From a virus: a stretch of DNA of 64,000 nt. The stretch is from positions 62,001-126,000 of IMG/VR virus record IMGVR_UViG_3300022602_000031. One strand, given 5' to 3'. Of this stretch, positions 7,766 through 16,256 are shown one piece after another (positions within the stretch are counted from its first letter, which is position 1; every line of letters begins with the position of its first letter). The position numbers and the translations under genes are program-made. The notes below the pieces were generated by a model. That model saw only the letters and a program-made list of their open reading frames with translations. It made no database searches and had not been told where the DNA came from.

Positions 7766-8194
7766 ATGGGACGCTTTCTTAAAAACGCCCAACTGAATAG
7801 TCGGAGTAAAGCAATTCAGATCCCTCTAGGATCTAGTGCCATTGGTCCTGATCAGGCTGTTAATGGTCAGATGCGATTTAACCAAGACAACAGTAAAATT
7901 GAATTCTATTATAACAGCACCTGGAATCAGGTAGCTAAGATTGGATCTACACAACTAGTAGCAGACTCGTTTAACGGCACTGGCTCACAGACAGATTTTA
8001 CAATGTCACAGGCCGAAACAGATCCAACTGCTATATTAGTAACCATTGGTGGTGTTTATCAAATCCCTACAACACATTATACAGTCAGCGGAACTACTAT
8101 TCATTTTACAAGTGCTCCACCAGCTCCTGGTGTGAATCCTAACCAAATCATAGTTATTCACAATATCACTAGTACCAAAACAATCGGAGACTAA
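7766..8194 (+). CDS. Short fibre protein with FNGTGSQT-type module
   Basis: A 142-residue protein with an N-terminal strand region ending in an 'INGQMRFNQDNSKIEFYYN'-like fibre segment. It then carries the module SFNGTGSQTDFTMSQ...ILVTIGGVYQIPTTHYTVSG (residues about 67-135). The same module is found inside the large proteins at 10209 and 16257, where it reads FSGDGVSQSFSLN and FTGTGSQTAFTLS. Here it forms the C-terminal half of a stand-alone protein. The gene starts 3 nt after the previous stop. It is likely a fibre subunit. The module is a common phage appendage domain of unknown binding role. Confidence 0.7.
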   Translation: MGRFLKNAQLNSRSKAIQIPLGSSAIGPDQAVNGQMRFNQDNSKIEFYYNSTWNQVAKIGSTQLVADSFNGTGSQTDFTMSQAETDPTAILVTIGGVYQIPTTHYTVSGTTIHFTSAPPAPGVNPNQIIVIHNITSTKTIGD

Positions 8195-8197
8195 TCA

Positions 8198-10207
8198 GTG
8201 GCAATTGGTAAAATAACGGGGACAATGTTATACAACAACCTGGAACGCCAGGGTGTACCCTTATCCATTGACGCAAACTTAGTTTACTTTGATGTAGCTA
8301 ATCGTTTCGTTGGTATTAACACAGCCAGTCCGGCCTATGCGTTAGATTCAACTGGTAATGCTCGTATTGCCAATCTATACATATTAGGCAACACAATCAG
8401 TAGTAACACAGGCGTTATTAGTCTTGGTTCTACTAGTAATATTTCTATCACTGGTGGCGCTCCTTATAATCTGTTAACAACAGACGGTAATGGTAATATG
8501 TCTTGGAACAGCGTTACCAGCATCATTACTAACAGTGGTGCGTTTGGTAATACCATTAACCTTGGTGCCAACACAGCAGGTTACTTGGTTAGTAACGCAG
8601 TATCACTAACAACTTCTACGTCAGTGACAAACGCTATTACACAATTAAACTATGTACTAGGCAAACTAGTACCTCCAAGCCCACCACCATTTCCTAATAG
8701 TACTACAATTTCTGTTGGAACTACTAACACTGGATTGATGTGTAACTTTACACAAACAGATAATTCAGGTTGGGGCAATCTTAGTGTCAGCGCAGGCACC
8801 GGCGTTAGTACTTTACGTGCCGCAACAATGAGTACCAGCGGTACTCCTATATTAAACGTTGGTCCTGGTAGCTCTGGTACTATTACTGCCTATATTAATA
8901 ACGTGCCAAACGGTAACGTAACATTAACAGGATCAAATTCAAATACAACCAATGGTAACCTTTATGTCTATAACGTACAAGATTACCACAACGTAGTAAG
9001 TAGTGTGACAGCTGGCTTCTGGACTAGCTTTAGTGCTTATGCTACAGCCACCGGTGGTATGTTGCCAGGGTGGAATCGTGTACGTCTTTATGATTCAAGT
9101 ACAGGCGCCGCGACCAATGACGCAACCTGGTACTATGATTCAAGCACACCGGGTAACCCAACTTACAGCAATACCAGTATTTCATTGACATCAAACGTGG
9201 TAACGTATTCAAGTACAATACCAATGTTTACTAGCTCAGCACAATTTACCTTAAAAGGCAACGTAAGTAACCTAAGTGGTGATACATACCCAAACACATC
9301 AACTCCGTTGGCTGGTATAGCCGGCGGAGCATTCCAAGCGCCGGTAAGTTTAAACTATGCTGGATTTGGAGTTACTTCCCCGCTAGCCAGAAATCTTTAT
9401 GTCAGTTCTGGTAGTGCGTATTTTCAAACAACTACTAATATTGTAGCTTCGGGTTTTAGTTCTAGTGCAACTGGGCCACAGGTACAGGTTACCAATGGCT
9501 ATAATACTGCTAACCAAACTTTTAGTCCGGGCGTAACTATTTTATATAAAAATGGTACAGGTAATACCATCGAAGAAACTATTATTACAGTACCGGGTAG
9601 TTTAGGTAGTGGATACAGTAGCAACGGATATCGTATTGTTAATCCTGACGCCGGTACAGCCGCAGATAATCCTACCTACACTGGTAGTGAATCAGCATTC
9701 AACAGTCAAACAGGTGCGTTTTATACAACTGATGCAACAGCAGTAGCAAATAAAATACAATTTGATCAAACAAACTATTCTACTGGTTACTTACCAGTTG
9801 GTCCTAATCTGTCAACACAGGGATCGGCACAATATTTTACATTCAGATTCCAGCGTAGTGCGTTAAGTAAGTTTAACGTTTCCTACACTGGTATACTAGC
9901 CGGACTATGGATCGCACTACCTGGAGTAACTGACGTTAGCTATGCTAGCCCAACAAAAGGGTGGACTAGTTTAGCCAGTGCTTACCTAGGATCAGGAGTT
10001 CCAGGAACAGGTTCAGGCGGTAACGGTAGTACAGGAGCCGCAGTTGGCGGTAATGCCACATTAAATTCATCAGGTACATATAGTATTACTGGTACATTTG
10101 GAACAGCAAGTTCAACAAGTAGTACCAATAACTATATCTACGTTAGAGTTAAATTAACATCAGGACAATCATTGACGGCGCTGAGTATAGCGGCCGCAAC
10201 TAACTAA
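8198..10207 (+). CDS. Large tail fibre protein, GTG start
   Basis: A 669-residue Ser/Thr/Asn/Gly-rich protein. GTG (8198-8200), 4 nt past the previous stop, is the start that keeps the conserved-looking opening MAIGKITGTMLYNNLERQG. Residues 20-110 carry the phage-fibre phrase VGINTASPAYALDSTGNARIANL. A proline patch PPSPPPFP (about 160) then marks a hinge, and the remainder is beta-rich with no repeats of the ANVASYLP type. The last part is Gly/Ser-rich. It is probably a trimeric fibre segment. The receptor-binding role is inferred from context only. Confidence 0.72.
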   Translation: MAIGKITGTMLYNNLERQGVPLSIDANLVYFDVANRFVGINTASPAYALDSTGNARIANLYILGNTISSNTGVISLGSTSNISITGGAPYNLLTTDGNGNMSWNSVTSIITNSGAFGNTINLGANTAGYLVSNAVSLTTSTSVTNAITQLNYVLGKLVPPSPPPFPNSTTISVGTTNTGLMCNFTQTDNSGWGNLSVSAGTGVSTLRAATMSTSGTPILNVGPGSSGTITAYINNVPNGNVTLTGSNSNTTNGNLYVYNVQDYHNVVSSVTAGFWTSFSAYATATGGMLPGWNRVRLYDSSTGAATNDATWYYDSSTPGNPTYSNTSISLTSNVVTYSSTIPMFTSSAQFTLKGNVSNLSGDTYPNTSTPLAGIAGGAFQAPVSLNYAGFGVTSPLARNLYVSSGSAYFQTTTNIVASGFSSSATGPQVQVTNGYNTANQTFSPGVTILYKNGTGNTIEETIITVPGSLGSGYSSNGYRIVNPDAGTAADNPTYTGSESAFNSQTGAFYTTDATAVANKIQFDQTNYSTGYLPVGPNLSTQGSAQYFTFRFQRSALSKFNVSYTGILAGLWIALPGVTDVSYASPTKGWTSLASAYLGSGVPGTGSGGNGSTGAAVGGNATLNSSGTYSITGTFGTASSTSSTNNYIYVRVKLTSGQSLTALSIAAATN

Positions 10208-10208
10208 T

Positions 10209-13058
10209 ATGCCAATTAATCAGACCAACCAGGTAGACTATCTCTTTAAGAAAATTGGTTATAGCGTAGCTAAGACAGATACTACCACGGCCAAGAGTCC
10301 TAGTAACGAAACTATTGCCAGTCCTTTAAACTTACGTGGCGACGTAATTTGGCAACAGTCTGGACTGATACCAGCCACACAGCCATCATCGTCTACTGGA
10401 GTAGTTACAGTCTACAGTGATGCTAATAGCAATACTATTAAAACTACAGCAGACTCAACTAGTACAACATACCGTACCTGGAAAACTGGTATTACCGGAT
10501 GGATCAATCCTAGCTTTGGCGCAACCTATTCTGTTAAAGTCTATTGGGATAGTACTAGCACAATTAGTCCACAGACATCTGGAACACAGTTATTCCCAGA
10601 TGGTACCGGTAATGACGACGAGTGGTTCTTTGACTACGACGCAGGTGTACTAACATTCCCAGATAACATTCCCACAACAGTCGCAGCCGGCGGAACAAAA
10701 ACTATCTATATTGTTGGAGCAGTCTACAATGGTATTATTGGTATTGGTAACATTAATGCTAATACTATTGTTGGTACACTAGCTACAGCCAACGTTGGCT
10801 TATATGCCAACGTTTTAACAACATCAACTAACTTTAACTACTATCCAATTTTAGGTAATATATTTGGTGGTAACACGCAACATTTTGTCAGCTCTGCTAT
10901 TACACTAAATGCCAGCACTGGTAACTTAACAGTTAGTAATGTAACAGCAACTCAATTCAACGGCAGTTTAATTGGACCAGTATCGACCCCAACACAAACA
11001 TTAATTACCACAGTTGGTACACTGACCAATTTAACAGTGGCTGGTAATACAACAACAGCCAACCTATTGGCTACCAATGGCAATATTGTAAATTTAATTT
11101 CTACAGTCGCAAATATTTCTACCGCTAATATTGTTACTGCAAATATTACAACAGCAGTAGGTAATGTCGCAACATTTACCTATTTAAACAGCGCAGTAAG
11201 TACAATTACCAATTTAACCGTAACAGCCAATACCATAACTGGTAATTTATATACTCCACAGGCCAACGTATCTACATTGATAGCGTCTGGTAATGTATAT
11301 GCCGGCGCTCTAGTCGGCCCATTTTATGGCAACGTAAATACTACCTGGGTGTTAGGTGGCAACGGTAATGTAAATATTCAACCTGGCGGATTAAGTGTTA
11401 CTAACCTAATAGGCAATACAGCAGTAAGTTTACCAGTAGGAACTACACTACAACGTCCGGCAAACGTAGCCGGTTATACTCGATACAATAGCGATATAAA
11501 TTCATTGGAATATTTCAATGGCACAATATGGGTTAGCGTCACTGGTGCTATTTCAGATCAAACCTTTAGTGGTGATGGTGTTAGTCAATCATTCAGTTTA
11601 AATAGCGCAACTACTGCAAGTGGTATATTAGTCAGCGTTAACGGTGTTGTACAAAATCCAAACACATATACAGTCAATGGTGCCGGAACACAAATTACAT
11701 TTTCTGAAATACCATTGACAACTGACGTAATTGATATTCGTTATTTGGGTGCGGCATTGGCCACAACCTCATCGTATGGTAACACTCAGGTTGCCGCTTA
11801 TCTTCTAGCTAATCCGCAAGGTTCAACTTATAGTAATAGTAATGTGGCCAGCTATTTGGTTAGTGGTACAGATTCTACTATATCAACTATACAGGCCAAC
11901 GTTGGCACCTTGTACCTGGGCAATTCGTTGACCAACTCTAGCTTAACAGCATTCAAGAACTATGCTAACCTGACATTTGCTATTGGTTCAGGTAACGCCA
12001 ACATTACCAGTGCGCTGTCCAGCTATTCAGGCAATATCAATGCCAATTATCTTGTGGCTAACACTATTATTACTAGTGGTAGTACATCATCTAATATCAG
12101 TGGTGTAAATTGGCTTACGGCTAATGCTATCACAAGCGGTAACCTGTTGACTGGCAACATATATTTTGCTAACGGTACAAGTTATATGTATGGTGTTTCA
12201 AATTATATGACTAGCCAATTTTTAACTTGGGCTTACAATCAATCATTTTCCTCACCGGTAACTATGGGCGGAACTGGAACAGCATTAAACGTACTCAATG
12301 GTAATATTAATGTTGGACAAAATAATACAAATTTTATGGGAATAAGTACTAGCGGTACAATATATGCTGGTACACCATATGCTGGCTATAACCCAGCCAA
12401 CAGCGTAGTTGCATATGGCAATGTATACGTAGGCTTCCAGAATTGGCCTTACGGACTTTATACATACGGTGGAGTATTCTGGGCCGGAAATAATCAACCC
12501 TACAACGGAGTAAATTTATACAGTAACGTCACGGTGGCCAGTTTCTTACCAACTTACTCAGGAAATATATCTGCTAACGTGCATTTTGGTAATACGTATG
12601 CTTATGCCAACGGGGTAAGTATTCTAAATGGTTTATACTCAAATTCTAATGTGGCCAGCTACCTAACTACTGGTAATATTACGATAGGTAATACTTTCCA
12701 ACAGAGCGGTTACTATGAAAACTTTAGTAACGTAACCAACTCCGGTGGTAACCTAACCTGCAACTTAAACTCCGGCGACATATTCTATGCCGCTTTAACA
12801 GGTAATGTTACAGCTAATTTTACCAACGTAATTCCGGCAGTAGGCACCACAGTTAGTGCTACAATTATTTTTGATCTAGATGTTAACCCTTACACTATCA
12901 GTAACATACAAATCAATGGAGTTAATCAAACTGTGCGATGGGCTGGCGGCTTGTCTCCTTATGTCACTGCAAGCAATACTAACATTGCCAGCTTTAGTAT
13001 GTTTAATCTAAACGGTACTATTTATAGAGTATTGGGACAAATCGGTAACTACGGATAA
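10209..13058 (+). CDS. Large tail fibre protein
   Basis: A 949-residue fibre starting 1 nt after the previous stop. The N-terminal 180 residues (NQVDYLFKKIGYSVAKTDT ... DDEWFFDYDAGVLTFPDNIP) form a globular, charged domain typical of virion-attached ends in T4-like marine phages. The middle (200-420) is an Ile/Thr/Asn beta repeat. Residues about 447-515 are the FSGDGVSQSFSLN module. Two copies of the SNSNVASYL repeat (about residues 536-546 and 814-824) and FANGTSYM/FWAGNNQPYNG phrases follow. The end (ISNIQINGVNQTVRWAGG) has a counterpart at the end of the protein at 33022. Probably a trimeric long fibre. Confidence 0.75.
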   Translation: MPINQTNQVDYLFKKIGYSVAKTDTTTAKSPSNETIASPLNLRGDVIWQQSGLIPATQPSSSTGVVTVYSDANSNTIKTTADSTSTTYRTWKTGITGWINPSFGATYSVKVYWDSTSTISPQTSGTQLFPDGTGNDDEWFFDYDAGVLTFPDNIPTTVAAGGTKTIYIVGAVYNGIIGIGNINANTIVGTLATANVGLYANVLTTSTNFNYYPILGNIFGGNTQHFVSSAITLNASTGNLTVSNVTATQFNGSLIGPVSTPTQTLITTVGTLTNLTVAGNTTTANLLATNGNIVNLISTVANISTANIVTANITTAVGNVATFTYLNSAVSTITNLTVTANTITGNLYTPQANVSTLIASGNVYAGALVGPFYGNVNTTWVLGGNGNVNIQPGGLSVTNLIGNTAVSLPVGTTLQRPANVAGYTRYNSDINSLEYFNGTIWVSVTGAISDQTFSGDGVSQSFSLNSATTASGILVSVNGVVQNPNTYTVNGAGTQITFSEIPLTTDVIDIRYLGAALATTSSYGNTQVAAYLLANPQGSTYSNSNVASYLVSGTDSTISTIQANVGTLYLGNSLTNSSLTAFKNYANLTFAIGSGNANITSALSSYSGNINANYLVANTIITSGSTSSNISGVNWLTANAITSGNLLTGNIYFANGTSYMYGVSNYMTSQFLTWAYNQSFSSPVTMGGTGTALNVLNGNINVGQNNTNFMGISTSGTIYAGTPYAGYNPANSVVAYGNVYVGFQNWPYGLYTYGGVFWAGNNQPYNGVNLYSNVTVASFLPTYSGNISANVHFGNTYAYANGVSILNGLYSNSNVASYLTTGNITIGNTFQQSGYYENFSNVTNSGGNLTCNLNSGDIFYAALTGNVTANFTNVIPAVGTTVSATIIFDLDVNPYTISNIQINGVNQTVRWAGGLSPYVTASNTNIASFSMFNLNGTIYRVLGQIGNYG

Positions 13059-13062
13059 TTCT

Positions 13063-14043
13063 ATGAAATTTGGTAGAACTACTGGAATTTTATCCCCCTC
13101 TAGCGTAGGACCTGCAAAAGTAAAAAGAGCTGTTTCGGTAGCTGGCAGTCTTTTTACCGCTACTATAACAAGCAATCAACAAGAATTAAATTTAGCCACT
13201 TGGGCTACTAGTCAAGGGTGGAAACCTAACCAACCTGGTAATATCACTGTAAACTCTGGGGTGTATATTTGGAGCAACAATACTGCCAATGCCGCTTTGA
13301 CCACTGGTTCTTGGCAGTACGGATTGACCTTAGTCAACAACGGGTACATCATGGGAATGGGAGGCAACGGCACTAGCGGTGGTAATGCATTTCCGGGTGG
13401 GGCCGCTATCAATTTAGTTACCAATGCAAATATAATAAATCTTGGATACATAGCCGGCGGAGGCGGCGGCGGTGCCGGATGGGGTGGTTTGGGCGGAGGC
13501 GGTGCAGGCGGCGGATTATCGGCGCTTGGCAACGTGGCAGGTGGTGCTCCAGGACAGACTGGATTATACGGAGCAGGAGGACGGATACTACCAGGCACAG
13601 GCGGCGCTAGTGTAAATACTACCGGGATACAATCTTCAACAAGTGTTGGGGCAAATGGTGGTGGTGCAGGCGGTGGCGGATCCGCTTACACACAATCCGT
13701 CTCATACTTAAATAGTCCTTATGGCACATGGTCCTTTCTTTTTGTTGGCGCCGAGCACTATGCAGGTGCAGGTGGCGGCGGTTGGGGAGCCAAAGGGGGA
13801 GATGCTGTGTATTATTCTGACAACAGAGATGGCAACGGAAATATTTCTGTTGTGGCATACGCAAACATATCAGGCGCTGGAGGCAGTGGGTCAGGTCAGG
13901 GCGGAAATACTACAGTAACTGGGACATACAGCACAAGTACTTTTTATCGTGGTGGTACGGGAGGAAGTGCTATACAGTTAAATAATTTTTCTGTGACCTG
14001 GCAAGGTAGCAACACCGGTGCTGTATACGGAAATGTATCATAA
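13063..14043 (+). CDS. Glycine-rich tail fibre tip adhesin, gp38-like
   Basis: A 326-residue protein. An N-terminal domain (residues 25-100: QELNLATWAT, VNSGVYIWSNNTANAALTTG, GYIMGMGGNG) is followed by polyglycine stretches such as GGGGGGAGWGGLGGGGAGGG broken by short loops. The C-terminus ends in GAVYGNVS. Gly-rich motifs alternating with variable loops are the hallmark of gp38-type adhesins of T-even phages, whose packed polyglycine-II helices display receptor-binding loops. The protein at 15227 is a clear paralogue. The next gene starts in a TAATG overlap. Adhesin role: inference from architecture. Confidence 0.72.
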   Translation: MKFGRTTGILSPSSVGPAKVKRAVSVAGSLFTATITSNQQELNLATWATSQGWKPNQPGNITVNSGVYIWSNNTANAALTTGSWQYGLTLVNNGYIMGMGGNGTSGGNAFPGGAAINLVTNANIINLGYIAGGGGGGAGWGGLGGGGAGGGLSALGNVAGGAPGQTGLYGAGGRILPGTGGASVNTTGIQSSTSVGANGGGAGGGGSAYTQSVSYLNSPYGTWSFLFVGAEHYAGAGGGGWGAKGGDAVYYSDNRDGNGNISVVAYANISGAGGSGSGQGGNTTVTGTYSTSTFYRGGTGGSAIQLNNFSVTWQGSNTGAVYGNVS

Positions 14044-15209
14044 TGGCCATAACAATTGAAAACGGTATTAGTATGGGAGGTGGGATATCTATATCTCCAC
14101 CATGGCCACCAACTTGGTTGCAGGCATATTCCGCAACTGCACCGACATTCACTGGCCGAATAGTATTAGTTAATGCGCTTGAATCTATCTACAATGCTGG
14201 TAGTACTACCATGCAAAGTTCATATATTAGAACACAAATAACCCCGACGGCAACTTGGACATCTTATACAACAACACCAGCCACATCTGCTCAGTTTATT
14301 GCCGTCGCTTCTAGTGGGTCGGTTATAATGGCTATTTCTACAACTGGACAAGTGGTAACAACTACAGACTCAGTTACCTGGTCTACCGCAACTTCATTAC
14401 CGACGCTTAATCCTTCAGCTAACAACGCATGGAGATTTTTAGCATACGCCAACGGCACCTGGGTAGCCCAGCCCGGATACTCTAATACTGGTACATTTAC
14501 TCCTTCGGGACAAATTGCCTATTCGACCAATAATGGTTCGTCTTGGACCAGTAGCACCAGTGCGGTAACAGCATCAAATTGGAATGGGTTGACCGGAGCC
14601 GGTAATAATTTCACAATGTATTCCCAGGATGGGCACACAGCATATAGTACAAATGGTTCTAGCTGGACCAACGTTGCTCCGGCTTCTAGTGGTTGGCCAG
14701 CAGGCATAGGTCCTTATAGTACTCCAGTATGGACTGGCAGTCAATGGTATATGGCATGGAGTCAAGGAACAACCGACCAGATGTCATATCTTACAAGTTC
14801 AAACGGTGGTACCTGGACTGGTGGTACCATGACAGTAACCGGTATGTCAAGTTCGTCAACTCCGACGCTTGCTTACGGAAATAGCACTTACGTTATTGTG
14901 GATCCTATTCATAAAGGTACCTGTTGGACCAGCTCAAATGGAACAACTTGGACAGCCAATCCAAACGCATTTAATTATAATGCCACATGGGACGTTCCCC
15001 TTGGATATAGTATGTTTAATTTGATATACACCAACGGAATGTTTGTTTATTATTTTACTGCTTATAACTCAGGCTATGTGGGAGTTGTTTATACCAGCAC
15101 AAATGGATTAAAGTGGGCAGAGAATACTACTGCGCCCAGTTACGGATCTCCGTGGATATATGCAGGTGGCGGCGATACCAATCAGGTTATATTTGGACTG
15201 AATTCATAA
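14043..15209 (+). CDS. Asp-box beta-propeller-like appendage protein
   Basis: A 388-residue protein with at least five Asp-box-like turns: STNNGSSWT, STNGSSWT, SSNGGTWT, SSNGTTWT and STNGLKWA, spaced about 40-60 residues from residue 160 on. Each follows a strand pair as in sialidase-type propellers (S-x-N/D-x-G-x-x-W). The N-terminal MAITIENGISMGGGISI matches the opening of its neighbour at 15227 (MGIVIEPGITLGGNIKV), suggesting a shared attachment segment. Sialidase catalytic Arg triads are not evident, so a sugar-binding rather than a cleaving role is more likely. It lies between two gp38-like adhesins. Confidence 0.68.
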   Translation: MAITIENGISMGGGISISPPWPPTWLQAYSATAPTFTGRIVLVNALESIYNAGSTTMQSSYIRTQITPTATWTSYTTTPATSAQFIAVASSGSVIMAISTTGQVVTTTDSVTWSTATSLPTLNPSANNAWRFLAYANGTWVAQPGYSNTGTFTPSGQIAYSTNNGSSWTSSTSAVTASNWNGLTGAGNNFTMYSQDGHTAYSTNGSSWTNVAPASSGWPAGIGPYSTPVWTGSQWYMAWSQGTTDQMSYLTSSNGGTWTGGTMTVTGMSSSSTPTLAYGNSTYVIVDPIHKGTCWTSSNGTTWTANPNAFNYNATWDVPLGYSMFNLIYTNGMFVYYFTAYNSGYVGVVYTSTNGLKWAENTTAPSYGSPWIYAGGGDTNQVIFGLNS

Positions 15210-15226
15210 CAGCAGGACAATAAAAT

Positions 15227-16186
15227 ATGGGCATTGTAATAGAACCGGGAATTACATTAGGTGGCAACATCAAAGTTGGTTTCACCGGCTTGCCCAATAA
15301 TCCAATTTCGGTAACAATTAGTAGTTCACAAAAAGAATTAAACTTATCTACCTTTGTAGCAAATCTTAATGTCTGGGACGGGTATAGTGCTGTTACTGTT
15401 ACTATAAATTCTGGGGTTTATATCTGGAGTGCTAATACTGCCAACGCCGCACTTGATATGGGTGGCAAATGGCCATCGGGAGTAACAGTAATTAATAATG
15501 GCTATATTATGGGTATGGGCGGACAAGGTGGCACATACGGAAGCGCCAATGGTGGCAATGGCGGCCCGGCTATTAATCTCACTGACGGTATAGCTATTAG
15601 AAATAACAGTTATATTGTTGGTGGAGGCGGTGGCGGAGCTTCTGACAATTTTGCCGGAGGTGGTGGTGGCGCCGGGGGTGGATACGGTGGTAATACCATA
15701 GAATCCGGTGCCAATGGTGGTGGTCAGGGCGGCCTAATAGGTGGCTTTGGATTTAATGGTCTATCTAATTACGCCGCCGGAGGCGGCGGTGGGTGTGTAA
15801 TACCCGGTACTGGTGGCGGATATGTAAGTACCAACGGTGTTCCTGGTGATTACGATTTCCCGGGGTACGGTGGAGGCTCAGGTGGCAGTGGTGGAGCCGC
15901 TACAAGAAATTATATTAGTGGAACAGTACAGGTTTGGCACTATGCTGGGGCTGGTGGTGGCGGATGGGGTCAACCGGGCGGAAATGCTGGAAACGACGCA
16001 ATAATAGGAAACGTTGGGTCAATACAGTCAGGCTCGGGCGGTACTGCAAATAGTGCCGGTGTTTCTACAACCACTGGTACTAGTAATCCAATTTACTATG
16101 GCGGCGCCGGCGGGCCAGCTATTAAAACAAATGGCTACAGTATAATCTGGGTAGCTACAGGTACAGTTTGGGGCTCAATATCATAA
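15227..16186 (+). CDS. Glycine-rich tail fibre tip adhesin, gp38-like paralogue
   Basis: A 319-residue protein with an opening MGIVIEPGITLGGNIKVG and a domain with KELNLSTFVANLN, INSGVYIWSANTANAALDMG and NNGYIMGMGGQG that aligns by eye with the protein at 13063. Polyglycine segments follow (GGGGGGASDNFAGGGGGAGG, GGSGGSGG), and the last residues are TGTVWGSIS. The loops between glycine tracts differ from those of the 13063 paralogue, as expected if each recognises a different receptor. It has AGGA about 14 nt before the ATG. Virion location and host-recognition role are inferred from the family resemblance. Confidence 0.72.
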   Translation: MGIVIEPGITLGGNIKVGFTGLPNNPISVTISSSQKELNLSTFVANLNVWDGYSAVTVTINSGVYIWSANTANAALDMGGKWPSGVTVINNGYIMGMGGQGGTYGSANGGNGGPAINLTDGIAIRNNSYIVGGGGGGASDNFAGGGGGAGGGYGGNTIESGANGGGQGGLIGGFGFNGLSNYAAGGGGGCVIPGTGGGYVSTNGVPGDYDFPGYGGGSGGSGGAATRNYISGTVQVWHYAGAGGGGWGQPGGNAGNDAIIGNVGSIQSGSGGTANSAGVSTTTGTSNPIYYGGAGGPAIKTNGYSIIWVATGTVWGSIS

Positions 16187-16217
16187 TTTTAGCGCACTTT
16201 ACATTATTTGCTAGAGC

Positions 16218-16225
16218 GATAAATA
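16218..16225 (+). promoter_or_regulatory. T4-type late promoter GATAAATA
   Basis: GATAAATA in the 70-nt gap before the 1242-residue fibre gene, 31 nt from its ATG, with TGAGGA as ribosome-binding site between them. Confidence 0.7.
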
Positions 16226-16256
16226 ACAATATTACCCAAATACTGAGGATCTGAGC

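Noticed and set aside
13212-13598. Antisense proline-rich open frame
   Set aside because: It is simply the complement of the GGC/GGT glycine tracts of the adhesin gene.
14043-15209. Catalytic sialidase (neuraminidase)
   Set aside because: Asp-box turns are present but the Arg triad, Tyr/Glu pair and FRIP-type motif are not seen. A binding propeller is the safer call.
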